Of a stretch of 64,000 bases of DNA, positions 7,093-15,236 are shown piece after piece. The notes under the pieces are model-generated. The model made no database searches. It was not told the origin of the DNA and saw nothing but the letters and a program-made list of their open reading frames with translations. A program made the position numbers and the translations under genes. Source of the DNA: Erysipelotrichaceae bacterium (GTDB lineage Bacteria > Bacillota_I > Bacilli_A > Erysipelotrichales > Erysipelotrichaceae); NCBI GenBank assembly GCA_017428765.1, contig JAFRQF010000023.1, forward strand, positions 105,216 through 169,215, given 5' to 3'. The stretch's first letter is position 1. Every line of letters begins with the position of its first letter.

Positions 7093-9252
7093 ATGAGTAT
7101 AAGAATTGCCTTAGCCGGTAATCCGAACAGCGGCAAGACGACGCTGTTCAACGCTCTGACCGGCTCCAATCAGTTCGTCGGCAACTGGCCTGGCGTAACT
7201 GTTGAGAAAAAAGAAGGAAAACTGAAAGGACATGACGATGTCATCGTCACTGACCTTCCGGGTATCTATTCCCTTTCTCCATACACTTTGGAGGAAGTCG
7301 TTGCCAGAGAATATCTGATCAGCGAAAGACCGGATGCGATATTGAATATCGTTGATGGCACCAACCTTGAAAGAAACCTGTATCTGACCACACAGTTAAC
7401 GGAACTCGGCATCCCGGTCGTGGTCGCCATCAATATGATGGACCTCGTCGAAAAGAATGGCGATACCATCAATCTGGATGTCTTATCCAAGGAGATGGGC
7501 GTCAAATTCGTTTCGATCTCCGCATTGAAGGGCACCAATGTCGACAAGGCGGCGGAAGCGGCAGTCGATGCGGCAAGAAACGGCAAGACCATTCCGATGC
7601 ATACCTTCTCAGGTTCCGTCGAACATGCCCTGGCGCATATCGAAGAGGCCTGTGTCCACGGCCTGCCGGAAGAACAGCAGAGATGGTATTCCATCAAGCT
7701 GTTCGAAAGAGATTCCAAGGTCATGGAAACTCTCAAGCTCGACCAGAAGACGCTCGATCATATCAACAAGGATATCGAGGCTGTGGAAAATGAAATGGAT
7801 GACGATGCGGAATCGATCATCACCAATGAAAGATATATCTATATCGGAAACCTTCTGAAAGGCATCTATAAGAAAAAGACGGCCGGGAAGCTGACGGTAT
7901 CCGATAAGATCGATAAGATCGTCACCAACAGAATATTGGGTCTTCCGATCTTCGCGCTCATCATGTTTGCCGTCTACTGGCTGGCAATGGGTCCGTTCGG
8001 AACCTTCCTTACCGACTGGACGAATGATGTCTTTGCCGGATGGCTGACCGATGGCGCAGCTTCCATCATGGAAAGTCTGGGTGTTGCCGGCTGGCTTTCA
8101 TCCTTGGTATCCGACGGTATCGTCGGCGGTGTCGGTGCCGTTCTCGGTTTCGTACCGCAGATGCTGGTACTGTTCCTGATGTTATGTATCCTGGAAGATG
8201 TCGGTTATATGGCACGTGTCGCCTTCGTTATGGATCGTATCTTCCGTAAGTTCGGTCTTTCCGGTAAATCCTTCATCCCGATGCTGATCGGCTCCGGATG
8301 CGGTGTTCCGGGCGTCATGGCTACCAGAACGATCGAAAACGAACGTGACCGCCGTATGACGATCATGACGACCTGCTTCATCCCGTGCGGAGCGAAGCTG
8401 CCGATCATCGCTTTGATCGCAGGTGCCGTATTCAATAAGGCATGGTGGGTATCTCCTCTTGCCTACTTCATCGGTGTTGCCGCGATCATCATCTCCGGCA
8501 TCATGCTGAAGAAGACGAAGCTGTTCGCCGGCGATCCGGCGCCGTTCGTCATGGAACTTCCGGCTTACCACGTACCTTCGATCACCAATGTCTTAAGAGG
8601 TACTTGGGAAAGAGGCTGGTCATTCATCAAGCGTGCCGGTACAGTCATCGTCTTATCTTCCGTCGTCATCTGGCTGCTGAACTCTCTGTCCTTTGAAGGC
8701 GGATTCCACTATCTGGGTGAAGATGGTGAAGGCGCTTCGATCTTAGAGAACATCGGTTCCTTATTTGCCTGGGTATTTGCGCCGTTAGGATTCGGCACAT
8801 GGCAGGCGACCGTCGCAACGATCCTGGGTCTCGTCGCCAAGGAAGATGTCGTCGGTACGATCGGTACTCTGATCTCCATGGAAGATCTGCCGGACTTAGT
8901 CGAAGGCGGCGAAGAGATCATGGGCGTTCTCGATGTCTTCTTCAACGGTTCTGCCGTTGCGGCATTCTCCTTCATGGTATTCAACCTTCTTTGCGCTCCT
9001 TGTTTTGCAGCAATGGGTGCGATCAAGCGTGAGATGAACAATGCCAAGTGGACAGCGATCGCCATCGCTTACATGTGCGTGTTTGCCTATGCAACATCCT
9101 TATGCATCTACCAGATCGGCTCTGCGATCAACGGCAAGGCCAACATCTTAGGTCTGATCTGCGCGATCGCGATCATTGCCTTTGTCGTATACATGCTGTT
9201 CAAGCCTTATAAGGAGTCAGAGACACTGACACAGGAAGTCAGAATCAAATAG
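7093..9252 (+). CDS. feoB: FeoB ferrous iron transporter
   Basis: 719 residues, full length. The N-terminal G domain shows G1 GNPNSGKTT (residues 9-17), G2 in GNWPGVTVEKKEG, G3 DLPGIYS and G4 NMMD. A helical insertion follows, then the membrane domain with two Gate-type halves, including the conserved GSGCGVPGVMATR and the second-half segment with LGLVAKEDVVG. It imports Fe2+ across the cytoplasmic membrane under anaerobic conditions. The operon also encodes two FeoA proteins upstream and a Cys-rich FeoB partner downstream. Confidence 0.95.
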   Translation: MSIRIALAGNPNSGKTTLFNALTGSNQFVGNWPGVTVEKKEGKLKGHDDVIVTDLPGIYSLSPYTLEEVVAREYLISERPDAILNIVDGTNLERNLYLTTQLTELGIPVVVAINMMDLVEKNGDTINLDVLSKEMGVKFVSISALKGTNVDKAAEAAVDAARNGKTIPMHTFSGSVEHALAHIEEACVHGLPEEQQRWYSIKLFERDSKVMETLKLDQKTLDHINKDIEAVENEMDDDAESIITNERYIYIGNLLKGIYKKKTAGKLTVSDKIDKIVTNRILGLPIFALIMFAVYWLAMGPFGTFLTDWTNDVFAGWLTDGAASIMESLGVAGWLSSLVSDGIVGGVGAVLGFVPQMLVLFLMLCILEDVGYMARVAFVMDRIFRKFGLSGKSFIPMLIGSGCGVPGVMATRTIENERDRRMTIMTTCFIPCGAKLPIIALIAGAVFNKAWWVSPLAYFIGVAAIIISGIMLKKTKLFAGDPAPFVMELPAYHVPSITNVLRGTWERGWSFIKRAGTVIVLSSVVIWLLNSLSFEGGFHYLGEDGEGASILENIGSLFAWVFAPLGFGTWQATVATILGLVAKEDVVGTIGTLISMEDLPDLVEGGEEIMGVLDVFFNGSAVAAFSFMVFNLLCAPCFAAMGAIKREMNNAKWTAIAIAYMCVFAYATSLCIYQIGSAINGKANILGLICAIAIIAFVVYMLFKPYKESETLTQEVRIK

Positions 9253-9273
9253 TCGCAAGAAAGGAGTTTCGGT

Positions 9274-9459
9274 ATGACTTGGTTGGAAGCAAATATGGGA
9301 AACATCATCGTGCTCGCTCTGGTCGGCGCACTGCTGTATGTCTGCGCAGCATCACTGATCAAGTCGAAGCGAAACGGACTTCCCTCATGTGCCTGCGGCA
9401 AGAACTGTGCGACCTGCGCACTTCGATATGCCCATGGCATGGCTCACAAAAAAGCATAA
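9274..9459 (+). CDS. FeoB-associated Cys-rich membrane protein
   Basis: 61 residues. One membrane helix (about residues 9-31) is followed by a basic stretch and a compact cysteine cluster (CACGKNCATCA) on the cytoplasmic side by the positive-inside rule. Small proteins of this type commonly follow feoB in Bacillota and are thought to assist iron handling, possibly like FeoC. An AAAGGAG ribosome site precedes the start, and an intrinsic terminator follows, so this is the last gene of the feo operon. Confidence 0.8.
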   Translation: MTWLEANMGNIIVLALVGALLYVCAASLIKSKRNGLPSCACGKNCATCALRYAHGMAHKKA

Positions 9460-9465
9460 TACTGT

Positions 9466-9499
9466 AAAGGAGGGTACCTGCGGGTGCTCTCCTTTTTTT
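9466..9499 (+). terminator. feo operon terminator
   Basis: AAAGGAG (9466-9472) pairs with CTCCTTT (9489-9495) and runs into a T tract, immediately after the Cys-rich gene. Confidence 0.8.
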
Positions 9500-9670
9500 C
9501 ATTAAGTGCCCGATTTTGTGAAAAAAGTATCAGGATGGGTGGCCTCACGCCGTGAAAAAGTGTTAGAATCAATATAGGTACTTGATATTACATTATTAAT
9601 TCAAAACTATAATGGAGTAATCAAGGTTTATTGATGAGTATCGTTAAAATTCTTGAAGGTGGTGGAGAAG

Positions 9671-9991
9671 ATGAAACTGACAGGAAATCAGATCATGTAT
9701 TTGTTGACGATCAAAAAGATCAGCATGAACAAGCACGTCATCCGAAGCGTCGATGTTGCTTCGCAGATGGATTATTCAAGGGCCAGCATCCATAAGATGC
9801 TTGGTACGCTTAAGAAGATGGGACTGATCGAACAGGAATACTACAGTTCGATCAAACTGACGTCGCTTGGCTCCAGAGTAGCGAACGGTTATCTTAAAAA
9901 ATACGATCTTCTGGCGCAGACGCTGAAACCGGTCGTCAGGCTTCCGGAAGGATATAATCTGGGCATCTGCAACCTGATCGAACTGATGTAG
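9671..9991 (+). CDS. Winged-helix transcriptional regulator (DtxR N-terminal/MarR-like)
   Basis: 106 residues from the ATG at 9671, chosen over an in-frame TTG at 9653 because a GGTGGAG ribosome site lies just upstream. The winged helix is visible (VRSVDVASQMDYSRASIHKMLGTLKKMGLIEQ), followed by a short C-terminal tail. It resembles the DNA-binding half of DtxR-type repressors but lacks their metal-binding domain, so it could be a truncated paralogue or a distinct small regulator. It stands alone after the feo operon with its own terminator. Confidence 0.65.
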   Translation: MKLTGNQIMYLLTIKKISMNKHVIRSVDVASQMDYSRASIHKMLGTLKKMGLIEQEYYSSIKLTSLGSRVANGYLKKYDLLAQTLKPVVRLPEGYNLGICNLIELM

Positions 9992-10024
9992 TTCCCAGTC
10001 TTTACGATAGGATCATAATGCTAT

Positions 10025-10050
10025 AAGATCAGCATGATTGCTGATCTTTT
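10025..10050 (+). terminator. Intrinsic terminator
   Basis: AAGATCAGCA (10025-10034) pairs perfectly with TGCTGATCTT (10039-10048) around a four-base loop and ends in TTTT. Confidence 0.8.
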
Positions 10051-10116
10051 GTCGTATCTTCGAAAATGTGAGAATCTGTACCGACTTATACGCAAAGAAC
10101 GTCTATAATGTATTCT

Positions 10117-11475
10117 ATGAGATTCAAAGATATCGACATGCTGAACGGCTCTCTGTGGTCGAACATCTTCCTGTTCACACTGCCGGTGATGTTATCGGGA
10201 GTGCTTCAGCTGCTGTTCAATGCGATCGATATGATCGTGGTCGGAAAGTTTTCGGGATCATTATCGATGGCGGCCGTTTCTTCGACCGGTTCCCTGATCA
10301 ATCTGGTGACCAATCTTTTCATCGGCATGTCTGTCGGCTCCTCCGTCTGCATCGCCAGAAGGATAGGAAGCCGCGACTACGACAAAGTAAGAGATGCCGT
10401 GCACTCTTCCATCCTGATCGCGATGGTCTCCGGTGTCCTGCTGATGTTTGTCGGGATCGCGTTTTCAAGAAGGTTCCTGGAGATGATGGGATCGCCGGAG
10501 GATGTGATATCTTTATCCGCCTTATATCTTCGCATCTACTTTACCGGCATGCCGGCAACGATGGTCTATAACTTCGCTTCAGGCGTTTTAAAAGCCAAGG
10601 GCGATACCAGAAGGCCTTTGTTTGCGTTACTGATCGCCGGGGTATTGAATGCTTCGCTGAATCTGTTTTTCGTCATCGTCTTCCATATGGATGTGGCAGG
10701 TGTCGGTCTGGCTTCTTCGATCTCTTCCTATGTATCGGCATTCTTCGTCCTGTATGCCCTGGTGAAGGATGAGGGCATCGTGCAGCTCGATCTCAGACAT
10801 CTCTATATCGAAAAAAGCGCGATGAAGGAGATATTACAGGTCGGCATCCCGGCGGGTCTTCAGTCGACGATCTTTTCCATTTCCAATGTGGCGATACAGT
10901 CTTCGGTAAACAGCTTCGGACCGATCGTCATGGCGGCCAATGGCGCAGCCGGTTCGATCGCCGATTTCGTCTATACGATCATGAATTCGTTCTACCAGTC
11001 CTGTCTGACTTTCACTTCGCAGAACGTCGGTGCCGGAAAATACGATCGGGTCTCTAGGATCTTAAGCGTCTGTCTGATCTTGGTCTTCATATCGGGCGTA
11101 TTGATCGGCAATCTCGTCTATCTTAACGGAAACGGTTTATTGAACATCTATTCCGATGATGCGGCGGTCATCGCCGCAGGCATGATCAAGCTGTCGATCT
11201 TCTGCCGTCCGTATTTCCTTTGCGGGATGATGGATGTCTTAGTCGGTTCTTTGCGCGGCATGGGCTATTCGATCTTTCCGATGTTCACATCTCTGATGGG
11301 GTCCTGTGCCTTCCGTCTGATCTGGATCGCGACTTATTTCAAAGCCCATCACAGCATCGACGTCCTGTATTTTTCTTACCCGCTGTCCTGGACGATCACG
11401 GGCCTCGTGCATCTGTGCACCTTCTTTGTCGGCTACTCGCTGCTGAGAAAGAAAGGGAGAAGTGTAAAGGCATGA
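10117..11475 (+). CDS. MATE-family efflux transporter
   Basis: About 452 residues with twelve predicted membrane helices. The opening MRFKDIDMLNGSLWSNI is typical of MATE/DinF-like transporters, which export drugs or metabolites using Na+ or H+ gradients. An in-frame ATG at 10108 is possible, but it overlaps a TATAAT hexamer (10104-10109), so I favour the ATG at 10117. No ribosome site precedes either start; if the hexamer is the -10 box, the mRNA could be nearly leaderless. The substrate is unknown. Confidence 0.85.
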   Translation: MRFKDIDMLNGSLWSNIFLFTLPVMLSGVLQLLFNAIDMIVVGKFSGSLSMAAVSSTGSLINLVTNLFIGMSVGSSVCIARRIGSRDYDKVRDAVHSSILIAMVSGVLLMFVGIAFSRRFLEMMGSPEDVISLSALYLRIYFTGMPATMVYNFASGVLKAKGDTRRPLFALLIAGVLNASLNLFFVIVFHMDVAGVGLASSISSYVSAFFVLYALVKDEGIVQLDLRHLYIEKSAMKEILQVGIPAGLQSTIFSISNVAIQSSVNSFGPIVMAANGAAGSIADFVYTIMNSFYQSCLTFTSQNVGAGKYDRVSRILSVCLILVFISGVLIGNLVYLNGNGLLNIYSDDAAVIAAGMIKLSIFCRPYFLCGMMDVLVGSLRGMGYSIFPMFTSLMGSCAFRLIWIATYFKAHHSIDVLYFSYPLSWTITGLVHLCTFFVGYSLLRKKGRSVKA

Positions 11476-11507
11476 ACACTGTACTATAATATTGCTATAG
11501 AGGAATT

Positions 11508-11990
11508 ATGATAAAGAACGATTTTGAAAAAAACAATGAAGACGACTGGCTTGCTAAGGAGATTAAGCGTGAGAGCAGGATCTCGGCCTGGGACCTGGAT
11601 GGGGCAAGGCAGGTTCGTCTGGAACATGAAGAAAACTGCGATGCCAGGACGGCAGCAGAGGAACATCACCGGATCCATGAAAGAAGAAGGACCGTTTCCG
11701 ATGTCGCTTTGAAAGGAAAGTTGTCCGTCTGGTTCTACATCGACCTGTTTGCGGTGATGGCGCTGTTTGGCCTGTCGCTGATGACACCGGGAACACCGGT
11801 AATGCCGGCGATCTTCTTATTCCTGTGCCTGAACCCGGGCATCTTTGTCTGGCTCTTTCTTTTCAAGCGTTATCCCAGCGCTTCCTATCTTAAGACGGTC
11901 TTTTCGATCGCGGTATTCTGGTTCCTGTATCTGTTCCTGATAGGGAATCAGAGATATATATCGTATCTGTTATGGAGGTTATTTGAATGA
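11508..11990 (+). CDS. Hypothetical membrane protein with charged N-terminus
   Basis: 160 residues. The first ~70 are highly charged and probably helical (Glu/Lys/Arg/His-rich), followed by three hydrophobic segments at about 72-90, 95-117 and 127-150. I recognise no family. An AGGAAT site precedes the ATG, and the stop overlaps the start of the SPFH gene by four bases (ATGA), so the two are co-translated and may act together in the membrane, as small partners of SPFH proteins often do. Confidence 0.6.
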   Translation: MIKNDFEKNNEDDWLAKEIKRESRISAWDLDGARQVRLEHEENCDARTAAEEHHRIHERRRTVSDVALKGKLSVWFYIDLFAVMALFGLSLMTPGTPVMPAIFLFLCLNPGIFVWLFLFKRYPSASYLKTVFSIAVFWFLYLFLIGNQRYISYLLWRLFE

Positions 11991-12871
11991 AATTCATCAT
12001 CATCCTGTTTGTTTTACTGATCATCGTCGCTGTCGTCGCGATCTCCAGCCTTTGTATCGTCCCGCAGGGCAATGACTGGGTCATCGAGCGTCTGGGAAAA
12101 TATGCCGCGACCTGGCATGCCGGCTTACATTTACGCACACCGATACTGGAAAGAGTCGTCCGTAAGATCTCTTTGAAGGAACAGGTCGCCGACTTTGAAC
12201 CGCAGTCGGTCATCACGAAAGACAACGTCACGATGAATGTCGACTCCGTCGTCTACTTCAAGGTCATCGATCCGCAGGCTCTGACTTATGGGGTCGAGCG
12301 TCCGATCGCTGCCATTGAAAATCTTTGTGCAACGACGCTGCGCAACATCATCGGTTCCATGACTCTCGATGAGACATTGACTTCCAGAGAAAAGATCAAC
12401 AACGAGACCATCAAGGTCCTGGATGAAGCGACCAACAAGTGGGGCATCGATATCACCAGAGTCGAAGTACAGAACATCACTCCTCCGAAATCCATCCAGG
12501 AAGCCATGGAGAAACAGATGAAGGCAGAACGTGAAAAGCGTGCCATCATCCTGACGGCCGAAGGTGAAAAGCAGTCTGCCATCACCAGAGCGGAAGGTGA
12601 AAAGGAATCTGCGATCTTAAGGGCCGATGCGGTCAGAGAAGAAAGGATCCGTACCGCCCAGGGTGAAGCGGAAGCCATTCGCGCGGTCGCGGAAGCCAAG
12701 GCTCAGGCCATCGAGATGGTCAACAGAGCGGCCCCAAGCAAGGAATATCTGTCGATCCGTTCGATGGAAGCGGCAGAAAAGATGGCGGATGGCCAGGCAA
12801 CGAAGATCATCGTTCCTTCCGATCTGCAGGGGGTCGCCACACTGGCGAAAGTCTTCGAAGAAAGCAAGTAA
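11987..12871 (+). CDS. SPFH/band 7 membrane protein (QmcA/stomatin-like)
   Basis: 294 residues. An N-terminal membrane helix (about 1-22) is followed by an SPFH domain (IVPQGNDWVIERLGKY, then SLKEQVADF and TKDNVTMNVD) and a long Ala/Glu-rich coiled coil with repeated AEGEKQSAI-type units. Proteins of this type form ring-like membrane scaffolds and may chaperone membrane proteases. The preceding small membrane gene is translationally coupled. No NfeD partner is visible nearby. Confidence 0.85.
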   Translation: MKFIIILFVLLIIVAVVAISSLCIVPQGNDWVIERLGKYAATWHAGLHLRTPILERVVRKISLKEQVADFEPQSVITKDNVTMNVDSVVYFKVIDPQALTYGVERPIAAIENLCATTLRNIIGSMTLDETLTSREKINNETIKVLDEATNKWGIDITRVEVQNITPPKSIQEAMEKQMKAEREKRAIILTAEGEKQSAITRAEGEKESAILRADAVREERIRTAQGEAEAIRAVAEAKAQAIEMVNRAAPSKEYLSIRSMEAAEKMADGQATKIIVPSDLQGVATLAKVFEESK

Positions 12872-12877
12872 TCACAC

Positions 12878-12921
12878 AGTCCTTTTCTTTCAGAAACTAA
12901 GAAAGAAGAGGACTTATTTTC
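12878..12921 (+). terminator. Terminator after the SPFH gene
   Basis: A 14-base arm at 12878-12891 pairs with 12901-12914 with one G-U pair around a nine-base loop and is followed by TATTTT. It separates the SPFH unit from the ATP synthase promoter. Confidence 0.7.
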
Positions 12922-12947
12922 TGAAACTTGTGAAAAAGCAGGCAATA

Positions 12948-12976
12948 TTGAATTTTCACGAAAGACAATATAAAAT
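12948..12976 (+). promoter_or_regulatory. Promoter of the marR-atp operon
   Basis: -35 TTGAAT (12948-12953) and -10 TAAAAT (12971-12976) are separated by exactly 17 bases. The expected start site is about 12983, where a 20-base palindrome begins. Confidence 0.7.
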
Positions 12977-12982
12977 ATAGAT

Positions 12983-13002
12983 ATTGTTCAGATATGAACA
13001 AT
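12983..13002. promoter_or_regulatory. Operator palindrome for the MarR-type regulator
   Basis: ATTGTTCA-GATA-TGAACAAT is a perfect inverted repeat with eight-base arms, starting at the expected +1 of the operon and 14 bases upstream of the marR start codon. Its size and position fit a MarR dimer acting as an autorepressor and so controlling the whole ATP synthase operon. The assignment is inference. Confidence 0.7.
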
Positions 13003-13016
13003 AAAAACGATAGAAA

Positions 13017-13442
13017 ATGATCCCGATCATCGAGAATACATACGCTTCCAAAGGCTTATATCAGGAGCTGCTGAACCCCTTATGCAGAAAGTACGAGCTG
13101 ACCGATACGCAGCTTATCATTTTGCTGTATCTGGAGGATTCCAATCCGGCCGATTCGGCGGCCATGATCATGCATTCGCAGCGCTTGAAGAAGTCCGTGG
13201 TCTCCAATTCGATCGCCGAGCTCAAGAAAAAGGGTCTCGTATCATCGAGCTTCCATGAAGGAAACCGCAAGACCAAGCACTTGCAGATCACCGAAGAAGC
13301 AAGGCAGATCATCGATGAGGCAAAAAAGATCCAGCAGGATTTTATCGATATCCTGACCGGAGGTCTTGAAAAGCGGGAGGTCGAGGAACTCAACTCTCTC
13401 ATTGCCAGGGTCAACCAGAATATGCAGGAGTATAAAAGATGA
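13017..13442 (+). CDS. MarR-family transcriptional regulator, first gene of the ATP synthase operon
   Basis: 141 residues with the usual MarR layout: dimerisation helices at both ends and a central winged helix (QRLKKSVVSNSIAELKKKGLVSS as recognition region, EGNRKTKHLQIT as wing). No clear ribosome site precedes the ATG, so its translation is probably weak. Its stop overlaps the atpI start (ATGA at 13439-13442). It lies between a promoter-operator and the complete ATP synthase operon, so it probably represses its own operon. The inducing ligand is unknown. Confidence 0.8.
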   Translation: MIPIIENTYASKGLYQELLNPLCRKYELTDTQLIILLYLEDSNPADSAAMIMHSQRLKKSVVSNSIAELKKKGLVSSSFHEGNRKTKHLQITEEARQIIDEAKKIQQDFIDILTGGLEKREVEELNSLIARVNQNMQEYKR

Positions 13443-13792
13443 AACTGAAGATCTATCTGATCACGACGGCCATCGCCTTGTTTCTCAGCATGGGGGCATA
13501 CTTCATCGACGTCAGGATCGCCTATGGGATCATGCTGTCGGCGATCTATTCCCTGATAAACATGCTGCTGCTGTCGGTATCGATGAAAGCGGCACTGGGA
13601 GCTGACAATCTCAACTACGCCTTTCTGATCCCGATGAACATCCTGCGATTCGGTCTTCTGATTGTAGTATTATATATTGCAGTGAAGAATCAGGACACCT
13701 TCCATATGGTCGGTGTCGCGATCGGTTTTACATTATTTCTGGCCGCGTTGCTTATCGATGCGCTTACAAGGAAGGGGAGGACAATGATATGA
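13439..13792 (+). CDS. atpI: ATP synthase subunit I-like membrane protein
   Basis: 117 residues with four hydrophobic segments (about 5-22, 28-47, 62-82, 88-107). Size, topology and position directly before atpB identify it as the AtpI-type assembly or chaperone protein, which helps form the c-ring and in some bacteria handles Mg2+ or Na+. Sequence conservation in this family is low, so the call leans on context. It overlaps the regulator upstream and atpB downstream by four bases each. Confidence 0.7.
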   Translation: MKLKIYLITTAIALFLSMGAYFIDVRIAYGIMLSAIYSLINMLLLSVSMKAALGADNLNYAFLIPMNILRFGLLIVVLYIAVKNQDTFHMVGVAIGFTLFLAALLIDALTRKGRTMI

Positions 13793-14472
13793 AACTGCAG
13801 ACGGCATTCTTTACCATCATCATCATCACGATTGCCATGGCTGCACTTCTTTTCTATATCAATAAGAAGCTCAGAGAATTCGATCCCTTGAGTGAACCCA
13901 AGGGCATCGTCTTATTGACGATCATGTATGCGGAGATGATCGACAATCTGGTCAAAGGAAAGACCAATGAGAAGGTCGCCAAATATCTGACGCCTTACAT
14001 CATGACCGTTGCCGCTTACATCTTCCTATGCAATATCGCAGGCCTTTTTGCCTTGGAGACACCGACGTCCAATCTGTCGGTCACTCTTGTCTTAGCGGCG
14101 ATCACCTGCGTGTTGATCGAAGTCTATTCGGCAAAGGCCAGAGGGCCGAAGGGTTACATCAAATCGTGGTTCGAACCTTTTGCCCCGTTCGTCGTACTGA
14201 ATATCATGTCGAAGATCTCGACCCTGTTATCGCTCTCGCTTCGTCTGTTCGGCAATATCCTTTCAGGCGGCATCCTGATGTCAGTCATCTACCAGATGCT
14301 CGGGGCGATCTCAAGATACATCCCGCTGATCGGCGACAAGCTCAATGTGATGGGCGTCATCGTGGCTCCGGTCTTACACTTCTATTTCGATCTGTTCTCC
14401 GGCGTCATGCAGGCGTTCATCTTCATCACACTCACATCATCATTCATAGGCAAAGAACTGCCTAACAAATAA
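13789..14472 (+). CDS. atpB: F1Fo ATP synthase subunit a
   Basis: 227 residues, integral membrane. The family hallmark LSLSLRLFGN contains the essential stator arginine at residue 152, which faces the c-ring carboxylates. The C-terminal helix with FDLFSGVMQAFIF is typical. It forms the ion half-channels together with subunit c. It follows the AtpI gene with a four-base overlap and precedes atpE by 22 bases containing a strong GAGGAGG ribosome site. Confidence 0.93.
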   Translation: MKLQTAFFTIIIITIAMAALLFYINKKLREFDPLSEPKGIVLLTIMYAEMIDNLVKGKTNEKVAKYLTPYIMTVAAYIFLCNIAGLFALETPTSNLSVTLVLAAITCVLIEVYSAKARGPKGYIKSWFEPFAPFVVLNIMSKISTLLSLSLRLFGNILSGGILMSVIYQMLGAISRYIPLIGDKLNVMGVIVAPVLHFYFDLFSGVMQAFIFITLTSSFIGKELPNK

Positions 14473-14494
14473 AGTTCACGAGGAGGAAAAATAT

Positions 14495-14725
14495 ATGGAA
14501 AAAGCGTTAATGGCATTTGCGGCAGCAATGTGCGTCTGCGGCGGTTGTGTCACGGGTATCTACGAAGGCAAGGTCGCTGTTCAGGCAGTCGAATCCATCG
14601 GCAAGAATCCGGATGCTGCTGACAAGATCCAGTCTATGGCGATCGTCGGTGCTGCGATCTCTGAGACATGTGCTATTTACTGTCTGCTTGTCGCTTTCCT
14701 GATCATCTTCATCCTGGGAGCTTAA
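14495..14725 (+). CDS. atpE: F1Fo ATP synthase subunit c with two-carboxylate ion site
   Basis: 76 residues, a two-helix hairpin that oligomerises into the rotor ring. The carboxylate in helix 2 is Glu57 in ISETCAIY. By alignment to Na+-type c-subunits, the residue at the position of Ilyobacter Gln32 is Glu24 (GIYEGKVAVQAVES), Ser66 becomes Thr58, and the conserved Tyr is Tyr62. A Glu/Glu pair plus a hydroxyl residue matches the two-carboxylate Na+ motif described for Fusobacterium nucleatum. The first helix lacks the usual run of alternating glycines and is Cys-rich (Cys13, 15, 18). Strong ribosome site, as expected for high copy number. Confidence 0.92.
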   Translation: MEKALMAFAAAMCVCGGCVTGIYEGKVAVQAVESIGKNPDAADKIQSMAIVGAAISETCAIYCLLVAFLIIFILGA

Positions 14726-14726
14726 A

Positions 14727-15236
14727 ATGCAGATCGTAGATATTCTGGAACTTCTGGTCCCGGATGTCTGGACGGCCATCACCCAGTTATGTGCGACAGC
14801 GATACTGTTTTTTCTGATGTACAAGCTGGCGTGGAAACCGGTCAAGAAGATCCTGGATGAAAGAAGCAAGTTCGAACAGCAGAAGCTTTCAGAGGCTGCT
14901 GCCCTCAAGGAAGAGAACGAAAAGACCGCGAAGGAAGCCAAGAACATCATTTCCGATGCCAACAGAGATGCGGAAATGATCGTCAAGGAAGCCAGAGAAG
15001 AAGGCCAGAACCTCAAGAACGAACTGATCGAAGAGGGCAAGAGGCAGTCCGCTCAGCTTCTGGAGAACGCAAAACACGATATGGAGATGCAGAAGGCCAA
15101 GATGATGGAAGAGATGCGCTCCGAGATCGTCGATACTGCGATCGCTGCAGCCGAGAAGGTCCTGCAGAACAACGTGGATCCCGATGCGGAAAGGCAAAGC
15201 ATCAACTCTTTTGTCAAGGAAGTGATCTCTAAATGA
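14727..15236 (+). CDS. atpF: F1Fo ATP synthase subunit b
   Basis: 169 residues: one N-terminal membrane helix (about 12-32, [20 protein letters not shown]) followed by a long charged helix rich in Glu, Lys and Ala that forms the peripheral stalk dimer. It starts one base after atpE ends. Its C-terminus overlaps the start of the delta-alpha fusion gene by four bases. Confidence 0.9.
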   Translation: MQIVDILELLVPDVWTAITQLCATAILFFLMYKLAWKPVKKILDERSKFEQQKLSEAAALKEENEKTAKEAKNIISDANRDAEMIVKEAREEGQNLKNELIEEGKRQSAQLLENAKHDMEMQKAKMMEEMRSEIVDTAIAAAEKVLQNNVDPDAERQSINSFVKEVISK

